This document shows, piece after piece, positions 30,489 through 40,670 of a DNA stretch of 64,000 nucleotides. The notes below the pieces were generated by a model, which was not told where the DNA came from, searched no databases, and saw only the letters and a program-made list of their open reading frames with translations. Every line of letters starts with the position of its first letter. Position 1 is the first letter of the stretch. The stretch is from contig WSYJ01000153.1 of assembly GCA_020186115.1 (NCBI GenBank), forward strand, positions 62,001-126,000, given 5' to 3'. The translations under genes were made by a program, and so were the position numbers. Origin of the DNA: Histomonas meleagridis (taxonomy: Eukaryota > Parabasalia > Tritrichomonadida > Dientamoebidae).

Positions 30489-31665
30489 ATGGACTTGAAT
30501 TTGATGAAACAACGGGAACACTTTATTTTTAATGAAAATTTTACAAAAATATATTATGATAAAGTAATCAATGTTGTTATCGAAGGTAATATCACTACCA
30601 TTCCAGATTATTCATTTTCTGAATGGTTTGGGTTGGAATCTGTTAACATAAGCAATTCCGTGAAATATATTGGAATTGAAGCATTTTATTCATGTAATAA
30701 ATTAAGTACAATAAACATTGGTGATAATGTTGTCGATATTAATGAAAGAGCATTTATGTTATGTATATCTTTAAAAAATATTACAATCCCCAATAAAGTA
30801 ATAAATATCATGAGTGATGTTTTTAACTCGTGTTTTAGTTTAGAAGATATTATTATTGGAAACAGTGTTACAAGAATAGAATCAGGTGCTTTTTGCAAAT
30901 GTTCATCATTACAAACAATTACACTTCCTGATAGAGTTCAAATTTGTGAAAAAACATTTGAATTATGTCAAAATCTTAAATCTATCTATCTTTATATCAA
31001 AGAATAGTCAGTATTATTCGAATCACAATGATGATGGAATTGTTTATAATAAAGAAAAAACTTCAATTATTATTTATTCACCAGGAAAAAATTGTGAAAA
31101 TTTTGAAATTTTAAAGAGTGTTAAAATTATAATGAATTAGACATTTCAATATTGTAATAAATTAAAAACTATTGAAGTAGGAGAAAATGTGAAAAATAAC
31201 AGAATTTAGTCTTTTTATTTCTGTACATCATTATTATATATTTTTATACCATCTCAAGTTAAAACAATAGATATTTTTTCTTTTTATAGCTGTTTCAATG
31301 TAACAACAGTTATTCTAAATGAAAATTTAATTAACATTAATGAAAATGCATTTGGTAATTGTTACTCATTGCAAAATATTTCCATTCCAAATTCAGTTGA
31401 ATTAATTGATGATTATGCATTTGTTTCATGTTACAATTTATTTTCTGTTAATTTTTCAGATGAAAGTAACTTGAAAACAATTGGGAAATATGCATTTTTT
31501 TCATGTATATCATTAAAAGAATTTAAAATTCCAAAGCAAATATCTATAATCGATAATGAGTCATTTTCTTATTGTATTAATTTAAAGTCAGTGTCTTTTA
31601 ATAGAAATTTAACAGAAATTAATGATAATGCCTTTTCATTTGCTTCATGTGCTATATTATTATAG
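30489..31665 (+). pseudogene. BspA-like leucine-rich repeat protein, frameshifted
   Basis: LRR_5 repeats can be read across several frames. From about 30530 they run VINVVIEGNITTIPDYSF, VNISNSVKYIGIEAF, INIGDNVVDINERAF, ITIPNKVINIMSDVF and IIIGNSVTRIESGAF; the frame closes at 31007. Further repeats appear at 31140-31330 with stops, and 31369-31665 is open again (ISIPNSVELIDDYAF, FKIPKQISIIDNESF) up to TAG. A homopolymer shift at about 30530 also separates the preceding FDETTGTLYF start motif. The family is a major trichomonad surface class; no membrane anchor follows this copy. Sequencing errors could explain one shift but not all. Confidence 0.7.
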
Positions 31666-32163
31666 AAGATTAATACCCCCTTCAATTTTATTCATTATTC
31701 ATGTTAATTTTAAAAATGTTAATATTTTATATCATCGAAAGTTTGCTCCTAAAAAATAATGTTTAAGAATGATATTTAAAAAATTTCGTTGATAAATAAA
31801 AACTATATCAAAAGTCATACAAATTTATATCGTGCAAAAATCTAAACAAAAAGATTTTATATATTTTTAAGATTGATTAAAAATTTTTTCTGATAAAAAG
31901 AAGATTTCAAAATCTTAAGATGTATTGTTATAGAAATATTAAATACTATCAAATCACCGAAAAATATCAATTAAGACAATGAAAATGAATTAATAACAAT
32001 TATATCAAATGAACAAATAATTTTTAATATAAGCAAAGAAGATGTATTGCAATTAGCAAATTTATTAGTTAATTTATTTGATGAGAATTATTTAATATTT
32101 TTTTATTTGCTTGTTTGCAAAATAATTTAAAATAATTTTTGGGAATTATTCGATTTATTTGTT
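31666..32163. other. Intergenic region, possibly a decayed DUF3447/ankyrin gene
   Basis: Nothing is clearly coding. The last 80 nt (32084-32163) resemble an ankyrin-array spacer at the 3' end (GGGAATTATT), just before the module at 32164. Confidence 0.3.
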
Positions 32164-32523
32164 ACAGCTTCTATGTATGCAATTGAAAAATATAATAATG
32201 AATTTTTTAAATTACTGCTTGAAATAATGTTAATGCTAAAGATATTTATTCGTTTTATTTAATATTTATTTTAATAATTTGATATTTCAAGACAATATTA
32301 GGAAATTATTTTACATATTTTGGACAGCTCTTATGAAAGCGTCTTATGGGTTTCATGCGGAAGTAATTAAATTACTTCAAGAACAAGAAGGAAATGATAT
32401 TAATGCTAAAAATATTCAAATTTTTTAATTAATATATATGATAATATTTTGATGGTTCAAAATAACATTTGGAAATTATTCTAATGATTTACAGCATCTA
32501 TGATTGCAGAAAACGATTTATAA
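32164..32523 (+). pseudogene. Ankyrin module/spacer remnant (array 3)
   Basis: Module 32164-32243 has lost 10 nt. An exact 80-nt spacer follows (32244-32323), then an intact 30-codon module 32324-32413 (TALMKAS...LLQEQEGNDINAKN), a 77-nt spacer (32414-32490) and the start of a last module (TASMIAENDL) ending in TAA at 32521-32523. No DUF3447 head is recognisable, so it is a fragment, but the spacer length is the same as in the two large arrays. Confidence 0.75.
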
Positions 32524-32620
32524 ATCGTTTTTGTTCTTGAATTTCCATTAATAATTCATTAAACAAAAATAAAACATTTTTTTTTACTGATTACTATACA
32601 TATATAAATTTTTATTTTTT

Positions 32621-34159
32621 TCATTTCTTTAAAATGTTATTTGTTACATACATAGCCAATAACAACTTTAAATATTTTCCAAATTCAACATTAAAATCGA
32701 ATTCTATTTGCGGTGGCCTTAACACTGGAATTGCGAAATGTTCACAGTTTGGATCTTGGAAGAACAATTCCAATTCTGATGATGAAAACGCTTTTCCGAT
32801 TTGTTTCAACTCCTGATTTATACTTTTAATGAATTGGACCACTTGTTGACATTCTTCGCAATCTTTATTCTCTTTCATTGCCTTTATTAATATGTTTGAG
32901 TTTTTTAACATTACAATTACTGTTGGCACGTTATCTCTTACTGATTGATTTATCATGAAATGTATTGCTGATATTAACATCTTTGTTGTTTCTTTATCAT
33001 TCGCCTCTAATGAAATGTTTATAGCTTTAAAGATATTAACTGCGCTTGAATATGATAAATTAGTCGAATATGGTATTACATATGAGATAATTAACGAAAC
33101 TAATTTATAACGTTGAATACCTAATCGAGATACAATTTCAATTAAAGCATCCGAATATGTTCCGCGATGTATTGGCGTTTTACATGAGAAAAATGTACAT
33201 GGATCATTAAGGCCAATCGTTAATGATGGAAATGAGACAATCCATGCAATGACATATAATATTATTGGCGTATATATCGAATTAGGTTCAATGTCAATGA
33301 GATGTAACGCAGATAAAATTAATGGAATGTTGATGGTATTAGTAGAGGAATCATTGGTCGTTGCCAAGCGAAGGATATTAAATATTAATGTAATGATAAG
33401 TGGCTGTGAATCTGTGGTAAAGTCATCAGATTTGGTTTGTAGATATGTATTGATGAAATCAACAGTTTGCTTTTCGGTGATTTCGGCATTAAGAATGAGA
33501 ATTAATAGAAGCGATGACTCAAGGAGATTTTGTTGAAGATGAAAATGACTTTTGTTGGTGAGATTGAGATAATATTGGAGAAGATTAGATATGGATGTAA
33601 TAAAATGTTTGATGTCAAATTCGGGTATTTGAACATTAGCAATGTCAAGAAGAAGAAGAATTTGAACAAGCATAAGTCGGAGTGTGTCAAATTTGGATTC
33701 AAATTCATAATTTGAAGAATACCAAAATTTACTCTTACCAAGAAGAGTAAGATCTTTCATGTGTAGTAATTGGATAATTAATGTTGCTAATTGAATTCCT
33801 ATCGAATTATCATCAAAAATTAGATTTTGATTTTTGGAAGAAATAACTTGAGGAATTGTGTAGCTTAAGAATGAAATAACTGCCTTAATTGAAACACGAA
33901 ATGATTGTGTGTCTACATCTTCTTTAACATACTTAATTAAATCAGAAAGCTTTTGCACACAAACTTTTATTCCTACGTGGAAATTTCGTGAGGATTGTGC
34001 GTATAATGTCTTAAAATCTGACCAAATAATTCTTGAGAAATTTTCTGGAAATTCACAATTAAAAAGAGTTTCCCAATACGGTGATGTTTCAATTAATGGT
34101 TCTTTTGAGATTGAAAAAAGAATTTTTGGAGATGCTGATTCACTTTGGTTATTTCCCAT
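32621..34159 (-). CDS. HID1: HID1-family trafficking protein
   Basis: 512 residues, start MGNNQSES: a glycine at 2 and serine at 6 fit N-myristoylation, as in HID1. The head (PLIETSPYWETLF, then YAQSSRNFHVGIKVCVQKL) follows human HID1 (PVEATDDAFWDQFW; ESPSNLATLCYKAVEKL). The middle (VSFPSLTIGLNDP, then TPIHRGTYSDALIEIV and VIPYSTNLSYSSAVNIFKAI) follows human GERNFGVRLNKP, IPVFTGTHADLLIVVF and VSPYLKSLSMVTANKLLHLLEAF. The rest is helical solenoid. HID1 acts at the medial/trans-Golgi and in formation of secretory granules. It is shorter than the animal protein (about 790) because the low-complexity insert is missing. Confidence 0.75.
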   Translation of the reverse strand: MGNNQSESASPKILFSISKEPLIETSPYWETLFNCEFPENFSRIIWSDFKTLYAQSSRNFHVGIKVCVQKLSDLIKYVKEDVDTQSFRVSIKAVISFLSYTIPQVISSKNQNLIFDDNSIGIQLATLIIQLLHMKDLTLLGKSKFWYSSNYEFESKFDTLRLMLVQILLLLDIANVQIPEFDIKHFITSISNLLQYYLNLTNKSHFHLQQNLLESSLLLILILNAEITEKQTVDFINTYLQTKSDDFTTDSQPLIITLIFNILRLATTNDSSTNTINIPLILSALHLIDIEPNSIYTPIILYVIAWIVSFPSLTIGLNDPCTFFSCKTPIHRGTYSDALIEIVSRLGIQRYKLVSLIISYVIPYSTNLSYSSAVNIFKAINISLEANDKETTKMLISAIHFMINQSVRDNVPTVIVMLKNSNILIKAMKENKDCEECQQVVQFIKSINQELKQIGKAFSSSELELFFQDPNCEHFAIPVLRPPQIEFDFNVEFGKYLKLLLAMYVTNNILKK

Positions 34160-34180
34160 TTTTAAGGAAAAATTAATAAT

Positions 34181-34188
34181 TAACGGTC
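34181..34188 (-). promoter_or_regulatory. M3-like element of the HID1 gene
   Basis: Minus-strand GACCGTTA fits DRCSGYTD and lies about 22 nt before ATG 34159. Confidence 0.5.
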
Positions 34189-34275
34189 GCCATACATTTT
34201 AGTTTTCCAAAATAGAAATTAATCAATTTCGAAATTGAAGTTTTAAAAATATTATAAAAACTCTATATTCCTTTA

Positions 34276-35751
34276 TTAAATTTCATATTCAATAACATAT
34301 TCTTCTTCGCATCCATCGATTTCAGCTCTATCTTGACATTTTTCCATAACTTTATCCAATGCCTCTAATATTTTCGTTATTTCTCCTGATTCACTAAAAT
34401 TTTCCATAACATTACAACAGACATTTTCTAAACTACATTCCAATGCCTTTAAATAAAACATATTTTTAAGATTCATTTCATCAGCAATATCATCACCGAA
34501 TTGAATTAATGTTCTAAGTGTTCTCAACGATAATTTTATTAACGAAAAGTCATTTATATTCAACACCTCAATTAAACACTCGATTAATTCCAAATGACCA
34601 TTCATTATTAGCATAATAATTTCTTTATCACATATCATAATTAATTGGCACAAAACATTTAAAGACCATTTTTTTAAAACAAAAGAAGCTTCGTCAACAA
34701 AACTTATAATTACAGGTATTAAGTTTTCTATATTATTACGAACTGCTGTTAACAATAAATTTAAAACATTTACATCCACAAGATTTTGGAATTTACATTC
34801 TCCAATTCTTTGGAATATTCTCGAAAATGATTTACAATATATTATAAGTAAATCAATGTCCCATTCATTCGTTGGAATAAAAGATAAAAATGGACTATTT
34901 AGAACTATTTGAAGTGTAAAGTTAAGGTCATGAAGACAAAAATTATATATCGATGAAAATGAATATTTTGCAATTGTTTGATCAATTAATATTGAGTCAC
35001 ATAAAAATTGATGTATTCCTGGTATTAAGTAAAATTTTATTTTTGGTTCTTTGTCATGAGTAATAATTGACATCGTTCGAATAGCTGATGACTTAAGGGA
35101 AGCATTGTCTTGTTTCAAAATTTGGAAAATTAGATTTATTATCGATTGTGAAATGTCATCTGAAATAGCATAAGATTTGACTGCATTGGTTAGCAGATTA
35201 AGTGACTCTGAAATAACAGGCTCGTTTTCTGAAAAATTGATGATTTTGGTGATCAATGAAAAAATAAGATTAAAAAGTGAATTTCCATCAAATTTGGAAA
35301 TGGTTTTTGGTTTATCGGGTTCTATAAATAGAGAAATACAATGTAATGATTCAATAATATGGCCTAAATTAGACGATGTTGTAATTATTCGAAATAAATT
35401 TTGAATGAGTTCATCATTAATAAATTGGATGCATTTGTCATCATCAAGTGATCCAGCAGCGATAATAATTTCGAGGAAAATATTCATCAAATTCGCATCA
35501 AATTGTTCAATGAAATGAAATAAAACATTATGAAATAGGCTAATTGGCAATGATTGCAATGGGTAATTTGCATTAAGTAGACGATGAACTAAAATTATTA
35601 TTTCTTGTACATCTTTGAACTCATTAATTTGTTTTTTTGTACTTAGTTCTCTAAGAAGATCTTGTCTAATCTTTTCTTCATCATCTTCTTTGATATCATA
35701 TTTTTTCTTTCGAATTGATGAAATTTTATTGGATTTATATCCAATTCGCAT
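34276..35751 (-). CDS. Importin-alpha-like armadillo protein
   Basis: 491 residues, start MRIGYKSNKISSIRKKKYDI. The basic head followed by EEKIRQDLLREL resembles an importin-beta-binding domain (basic cluster before an acidic helix). The rest is armadillo-type alpha solenoid: repeated helices such as LNLLTNAVKSYAI, SLKSSAIRTMSIITHD, VLKKWSLNVLCQLIMICD and LIKLSLRTLRTLIQFGDDIADEMN. The usual Trp/Asn NLS-binding array is not well kept, so it may be a divergent cargo adaptor or another ARM protein. C-terminus is acidic (GCEEEYVIEYEI). It is divergent from the next gene with 111 bp between. Confidence 0.6.
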   Translation of the reverse strand: MRIGYKSNKISSIRKKKYDIKEDDEEKIRQDLLRELSTKKQINEFKDVQEIIILVHRLLNANYPLQSLPISLFHNVLFHFIEQFDANLMNIFLEIIIAAGSLDDDKCIQFINDELIQNLFRIITTSSNLGHIIESLHCISLFIEPDKPKTISKFDGNSLFNLIFSLITKIINFSENEPVISESLNLLTNAVKSYAISDDISQSIINLIFQILKQDNASLKSSAIRTMSIITHDKEPKIKFYLIPGIHQFLCDSILIDQTIAKYSFSSIYNFCLHDLNFTLQIVLNSPFLSFIPTNEWDIDLLIIYCKSFSRIFQRIGECKFQNLVDVNVLNLLLTAVRNNIENLIPVIISFVDEASFVLKKWSLNVLCQLIMICDKEIIMLIMNGHLELIECLIEVLNINDFSLIKLSLRTLRTLIQFGDDIADEMNLKNMFYLKALECSLENVCCNVMENFSESGEITKILEALDKVMEKCQDRAEIDGCEEEYVIEYEI

Positions 35752-35862
35752 GAAATTTCACATCACATTACAAAAAATGACAGCAAAAATAAACGGACGC
35801 TCACAACAATTCAAATTAAATTTCACAACACATGTCAAAGAAAGACAGCAAAATACTTCTAC

Positions 35863-36996
35863 ATGGAACCAAAGACAAAGAAACTCTATGATAGCTGGAA
35901 TAATTTTACAGGGCCTCATCAAACTCCGTATCTCCCTAATTTTAAAAATGATTTCCCCCACTATAATCCAATAATTGAACTTAAACGATTGCAAAATCAA
36001 ACACCATCAAGAGAAGCAATACTGGGATTTTACGCAAAAACAGTATTGTTTTTAGAAGGTAAGTCTGTCTCACAAACTTTTTTAGGTGATTTACATAATC
36101 TTTTTGTGCTATGTCAATACAATGTATTAGACAGAAATAAAATACAAGAAATTTTTAGCAGACTATTAAGATATATGGAAACACATACATTTACAGAAGA
36201 ATATCGTAGTCCAGTAAACACTAATTTCAATCAAGAAATCAATTCCTCCAATCAACAATTAAAACCTAATGAAAACCCATACCATCAATTTGCAAATACA
36301 GTTGGCAAACCACCACAATCCAATTCCAAAATTATTCCAACAAGTCAAATAATGACAAATTCAAATAAACTAAAAATTAACTTAAATCAAGACAAAACCC
36401 TAACAAAACCAAATCCAACCGAAGAAATGGGACCTGCAAAATCTTCAAATTATGGAAATATTAACAAAGCAATAATTTCAAATTCTGAAAGCAGGCCAAG
36501 AAGTCCACCAAACAGCACAAAGCCTCCAAACGGAGGCAGGTCATCAACGCCTACAATCAACGGAAATGGTACAGTCATAATCAGTACGAATGAAAACTTT
36601 CAAAGGTATCCAGTCATATTAAATCGTCATGACGACTACGTAGGCAATCCAAGAACAATGAACGCGAAACAAAGCAAAACGATTTCCCAGACGAAGCAAA
36701 TGCCAAACATAAGTTACACTAAAACAAATACATTTCCACAAACAAACAGTAAAAAAGTAAAAAAGCCGCAGAATGAGAACAATCGCCTTTTGCTCCAAAA
36801 ATTAAACGCTCAAATAAATGGAATTTATGACCAAAGAAAAGCGGAAGAAATCATTGAACTGTTCGACAATTTCATATGCAAACCAAACGACACAAATTCG
36901 TACAACAGAATTTGTTTGGTCCTTAGGAATAGAAAATCAATTCCGTTCCAAATCATTGTGCAAATGAAGGATTTGGTTTTGAACTATTTTAAGTAA
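35863..36996 (+). CDS. Hypothetical protein, N/P/S/T-rich centre
   Basis: 377 residues from ATG 35863. An ordered helical N-terminus (about residues 45-110: SREAILGFYAKTVLFLEGKS, then FLGDLHNLFVLCQYNVLDR and IQEIFSRLLRYM) and an ordered C-terminus (LLLQKLNAQINGIYDQRKAE... FQIIVQMKDLVLNYFK) flank a disordered middle rich in N, S, T, P and K. No known domain recognised. The two-helical-ends plan suits a scaffold or nuclear cofactor, but nothing proves it. Start of translation follows the only upstream ATG in frame. Confidence 0.7.
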   Translation: MEPKTKKLYDSWNNFTGPHQTPYLPNFKNDFPHYNPIIELKRLQNQTPSREAILGFYAKTVLFLEGKSVSQTFLGDLHNLFVLCQYNVLDRNKIQEIFSRLLRYMETHTFTEEYRSPVNTNFNQEINSSNQQLKPNENPYHQFANTVGKPPQSNSKIIPTSQIMTNSNKLKINLNQDKTLTKPNPTEEMGPAKSSNYGNINKAIISNSESRPRSPPNSTKPPNGGRSSTPTINGNGTVIISTNENFQRYPVILNRHDDYVGNPRTMNAKQSKTISQTKQMPNISYTKTNTFPQTNSKKVKKPQNENNRLLLQKLNAQINGIYDQRKAEEIIELFDNFICKPNDTNSYNRICLVLRNRKSIPFQIIVQMKDLVLNYFK

Positions 36997-37112
36997 ATAA
37001 AAATGTTTGTTACTTAGAATATTTTTTATTGTGGAAATTTTAAAGTTATTCCGATATTTTTTGCATTCTGCACCTTAATGTCCTTATTCGGCATTTTTAA
37101 GGAAAAATTGTT

Positions 37113-37166
37113 GACGGTTATGAGATAACGATAAACGGTTAAATTGAGTATTGATTTTAACGGTTT
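37113..37166 (+). promoter_or_regulatory. Cluster of three M3-like elements without an obvious gene
   Basis: GACGGTTA (37113-37120), AACGGTTA (37134-37141) and AACGGTTT (37159-37166), all on the plus strand. The gene before ends at 36996, and no plus-strand frame of note follows before ribosomal P2 (minus strand, from 37950). The gap 36997-37635 otherwise shows only AT-rich sequence and a featureless minus-strand frame (37188-37484). Confidence 0.4.
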
Positions 37167-37635
37167 CTTAAAACATTAGTTTTACTATCAAAAATAAATA
37201 TGAATGCGATGTTTATTTAAATATTTTTTAATGCTAAAATATCTGATACAAAGCTTAGAGCATAATGTCAAAATTGCAACGCCATTGGATATGTGATTTT
37301 TAAAATTGCATTTTGAAATGCATTGTTCAATAAAGCAAAATAAGAGAATATAGTTACAAATAACACCACAAATTTGTATTAATGCATACACTATTAATTT
37401 TGCTTTTAAATTCAAAATATTTAGATTGATAACTGTGAATGCAACATTTTGTGGTTTTTGCATAACTCCTGAAAAATACTGCAAAATTTTTTAATCAAAT
37501 ACTGGTAGTAATCAAAAACATAAAAATATATTTAAAGGAAACACTAAATGTAAATATTGAATTCTTTGAAATTTAATTCTCAATTAAAAAAAAAATAAGA
37601 AATAAACTTAATGGCTATAGAATCAGTGGTTTATT

Positions 37636-37950
37636 TTAATCGAAGAGATCATCAAATCCACCTGCCAATTCAACAACTTCTTCTTCTTCCTTCTTTTCTT
37701 CTTCCTTGGTTTCTGTTGTTGATGCAGCAGCAGGAGCAGCAGAGGCACCACCGCCAACAACTGCGAGCTTGGATGAACCTTCCTTTATTAATTCTTCGAT
37801 ATTCTTTCCATTTAATTTTTCAAGAAGGGCATCGATTGCTTTGGCATCAACTTGAATTCCAACGCTTTCGAGGATTGCTGTGATCTTTTCTTTTGAAGGT
37901 GTGGCATCACCACCTGCTTGAGCGAGGAGATATGCGGCAATGTACTTCAT
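37636..37950 (-). CDS. RPP2: Ribosomal stalk protein P2
   Basis: 104 residues. Start MKYIAAYLLAQAGGDATPS, helices VGIQVDAKAIDALLEKLNGK and NIEELIKEGSSKL, then the Ala/Gly hinge (GGGASAAPAAAS) and charged tail EEEKKEEEE. P2 forms dimers with P1 on P0 and recruits elongation factors to the large subunit. The C-terminal end is AGGFDDLFD rather than the usual SDDDMGFGLFD, so the factor-binding hexapeptide is altered. Stop in TAAAA. Confidence 0.96.
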   Translation of the reverse strand: MKYIAAYLLAQAGGDATPSKEKITAILESVGIQVDAKAIDALLEKLNGKNIEELIKEGSSKLAVVGGGASAAPAAASTTETKEEEKKEEEEVVELAGGFDDLFD

Positions 37951-37969
37951 TGTTTCGAGAGGTCGACCA

Positions 37970-37993
37970 AAACCGTAAAACCGCTAAACCGTT
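37970..37993 (-). promoter_or_regulatory. Three tandem M3 elements in the P2 promoter
   Basis: On the minus strand AACGGTTT (37986-37993), AGCGGTTT (37978-37985) and TACGGTTT (37970-37977) follow one another with no gap, a period of 8 bp. They start about 20 nt before ATG 37950. Tandem Myb-type sites would suit a highly expressed ribosomal gene. Confidence 0.6.
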
Positions 37994-39357
37994 TATGGGA
38001 ACGTTAAGCGCTAAACTTCTGCATGAATGCAAAGAATCAAATACATATGTAAACTTTTATTGGAATTTTAATACAGTAATTTTAAATGTGGTTTGTTACT
38101 TAAATTTTTTATTGTGTTATTCAAGAAAAATGAAATGAAATTATTATGACGACCGTTTATGATCATAAACAGGGTTATTTTGGATATATAAAGATGAAAG
38201 GAAAATCTGATGTAAAAAATAATACTAAAGATATAAAATATCTTCAAAATGTTCAAAATACTCTCAAAAAGATAGGTGAAGAAAATATTATTGATTCAGT
38301 AATTAATTTATCTGATCCTGATTTTCCATATTCTTATGATCTCCTTCTGAGTCAATTATTATATATAAATTTTGTTTCTCAGTTGAAAGACTTTGATATA
38401 TATTTTCAATTTATGAAAGATATTGAAGATAAAATCAATCATAAAATTATTGATGTTTTTTTACAGTTTCTTCTTCAAATAAACACACAAGATTCAATTT
38501 ATCTTCTTGAAAAATTACTTGAGCAAAAAATGGTTGATATATCAAAAGTATTAAAAGAACAAAAATCTTTATATTTTTCTCATTATATGTCGAAAGAAGA
38601 AATTAATGAACTTTATGGCTATGCATTTTATAAATACGTTTCAGAAAATTATGAGGAACTTTCAAAGAATGATTGGGAACTCCATAAGCAATTAATTAAA
38701 GAAGGACATAATCCGAATGAAATTGCAAAGATAATTCGAAACGATGAAGTCGAAAAACTTCAAGAAATATCAACACAAAATGTTTTTGATTTTAATCAAA
38801 AAATCGAGCCATCACTTTATGAAAGATGTGATTTTATTAATAAATATAGTATTTCATTAATTGATTATGCAGCATTTTTTGGATCTGTTAAATGCTTTAA
38901 ATATTTACTTATGAATGGTGCAAATATCGAAAACACAGGCAAATATGCAGCTGCAGGTGGAAATGAAGAAATCATTCATTTATGTGAACAAAATCATTCA
39001 TCATTTGAAGGTGCATATGAAACAGCAATTGGGTTATCGAAATGATATTTTTAAATATCTTTATGATAATAAATTAAAAGAAATTGATAATTTAGGAAGA
39101 TTAGGAAAAGAGTGTATTTTATATCATAATTATGAAATATTTTCATTTTTAGTTAATAAAGGAATGAAAATCAATGATGGAATTATTAATGAAGCAGCAG
39201 AATTGGGAAATTTATTTCTTTTTATGTATTTTTCAGCAGGAAATAAAATTCCAAAAGATGTTTTGATTTCTGTTGTGAGATCAGGCAATATTGAATTTGT
39301 TAAATTTATTCTTAAGAATCCAAGAACTAATATTAATGTAAAAAATTTTTGCAAATA

Positions 39358-40670
39358 AACTATTTCCAAAAAATGGAAAGCACGAGAAAATCGGTTTTTA
39401 CTGTTTATTCAGTTTTTCAATAGTGTAAGCAATTTGCCATTGTCCTTTAAAATTTTGTAGCGATATTTACATTGTCCAGATGTTCGGGTATTTCCAAAAT
39501 TTGAAGCTCATTTTCACATTGGGGTATGGGCCCATTAAAAGGGAAAGTATTTCTTCTGATATATTCATTTATGCACATTCCTCCATTTAAAATACAATAC
39601 TTAAGTCTTGAATTAAATTGTCTAGTTAAAGCATTTACCTGTTCCATTGTAAGTATATTATTCCACCAATGACGGCATAAATTTATCATTTATTCGATCG
39701 TTTGTGGTTCTGATTGTTTGGATAACCATTCTTTAAGCATTGCCCATACTACTTCTATTGGATTCAAGTCTGGACTGTTTGCAGGCCAGATACCAAGAAA
39801 GTTGATTCATTTTCTTAACCATAACATTGTTTCTTTTGCCACATGAGAAGGAGCATTGTCTTGCATAAAATAATATTCATCTTTTCTGTTCAAGATTCCA
39901 AGTAGTTGAACATTATGACAGTACTGCTCAGCATCAATTTCCACTGAAGAGACAACAAACTCTGACTTATAATTTATACCAATTGCACCGAAAATCATGT
40001 TTTTTTTTGGCTGTTTTGTTTCATTCACATAAATATTTTCATTTGTACTGCCATGTTTTCTTCATAAATATGAATTATCTGGACAAAATTGGATTTTACA
40101 CTCATCACTATACGCAATTTTTTCATTTTTTTCCTCGTTTTGTAACATAGAATAAGCGAAAGTAAGTCTTCTATCCAAGCATGCTTGAGTCATTTGAGGT
40201 CTCCTTTTGGGTGGTTTGAAAAAAAAATGTAATTCATGTCTGATTTTTGCAATAGTTGATTTTTTGATTGATTTTTCTGGACTGCTTATTTGTTGTGAAA
40301 TATGCTTGCAAGTTGACCTTGGTGATGAGATGGTTATTTCATCAATTTTTGCTTTATCATTATTATCAATTTTTAGAGGTCTTCCCCTCTTTTTACAAGA
40401 AACTTCTCCGCTTAGCTGATATTCTTTAAGTACTAATGTAATATGCTTTTGTGATGTATTTAGACAATGTTCAATATCGCGATATGTAAATCCGAAACTT
40501 CTGATTCTTATAATCGCTTGATTTTTATTTTCATCATGCATTACTCCTGGGTATGTTTTTTGAGCAATATTGGCTTTTATTGGATCTTCTAGATAAAATC
40601 CTAACAACGACCAGCTTTCCATCTGATTTCTATCGTTCTCTATCGTGCTTTCCATTTTTTGGAACTAGTT
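39358..40670 (-). mobile_element. Tc1/mariner-type transposon, inactive
   Basis: 1313 bp. Terminal inverted repeats of 28 bp with one mismatch: 39358-39385 (AACTATTTCCAAAAAATGG...) and 40643-40670. Both ends are flanked by TA (39356-39357 and 40671-40672), the expected target duplication. The outer flanks join to an intact 80-nt ankyrin spacer. The only gene inside is the transposase on the minus strand, whose ATG lies within the right repeat. Confidence 0.92.
39447..40655 (-). pseudogene. Tc1/mariner transposase with three in-frame stops
   Basis: 402 codons in a single frame with no indel. Helix-turn-helix head (AIIRIRSFGFTYRDIEHCLN) and a GRP-like basic turn (KKRGRPLK) come first, then the catalytic core: first D in YSDECKIQF, second D in MQDNAPSH, and the D34E-type ending SPDLNPIEVVW. 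Stops are TGA at 40062-40064 and TGA at 39807-39809, both probably from Trp codons, and TAA at 39690-39692, probably from Gln. The catalytic triad itself is intact, so loss looks recent. The element may still be moved by an active relative elsewhere. Confidence 0.9.

Noticed and set aside
37188-37484. Minus-strand 98-codon frame
   Set aside because: Starts at TTG, has no known domain, and sits in low-complexity AT-rich DNA.
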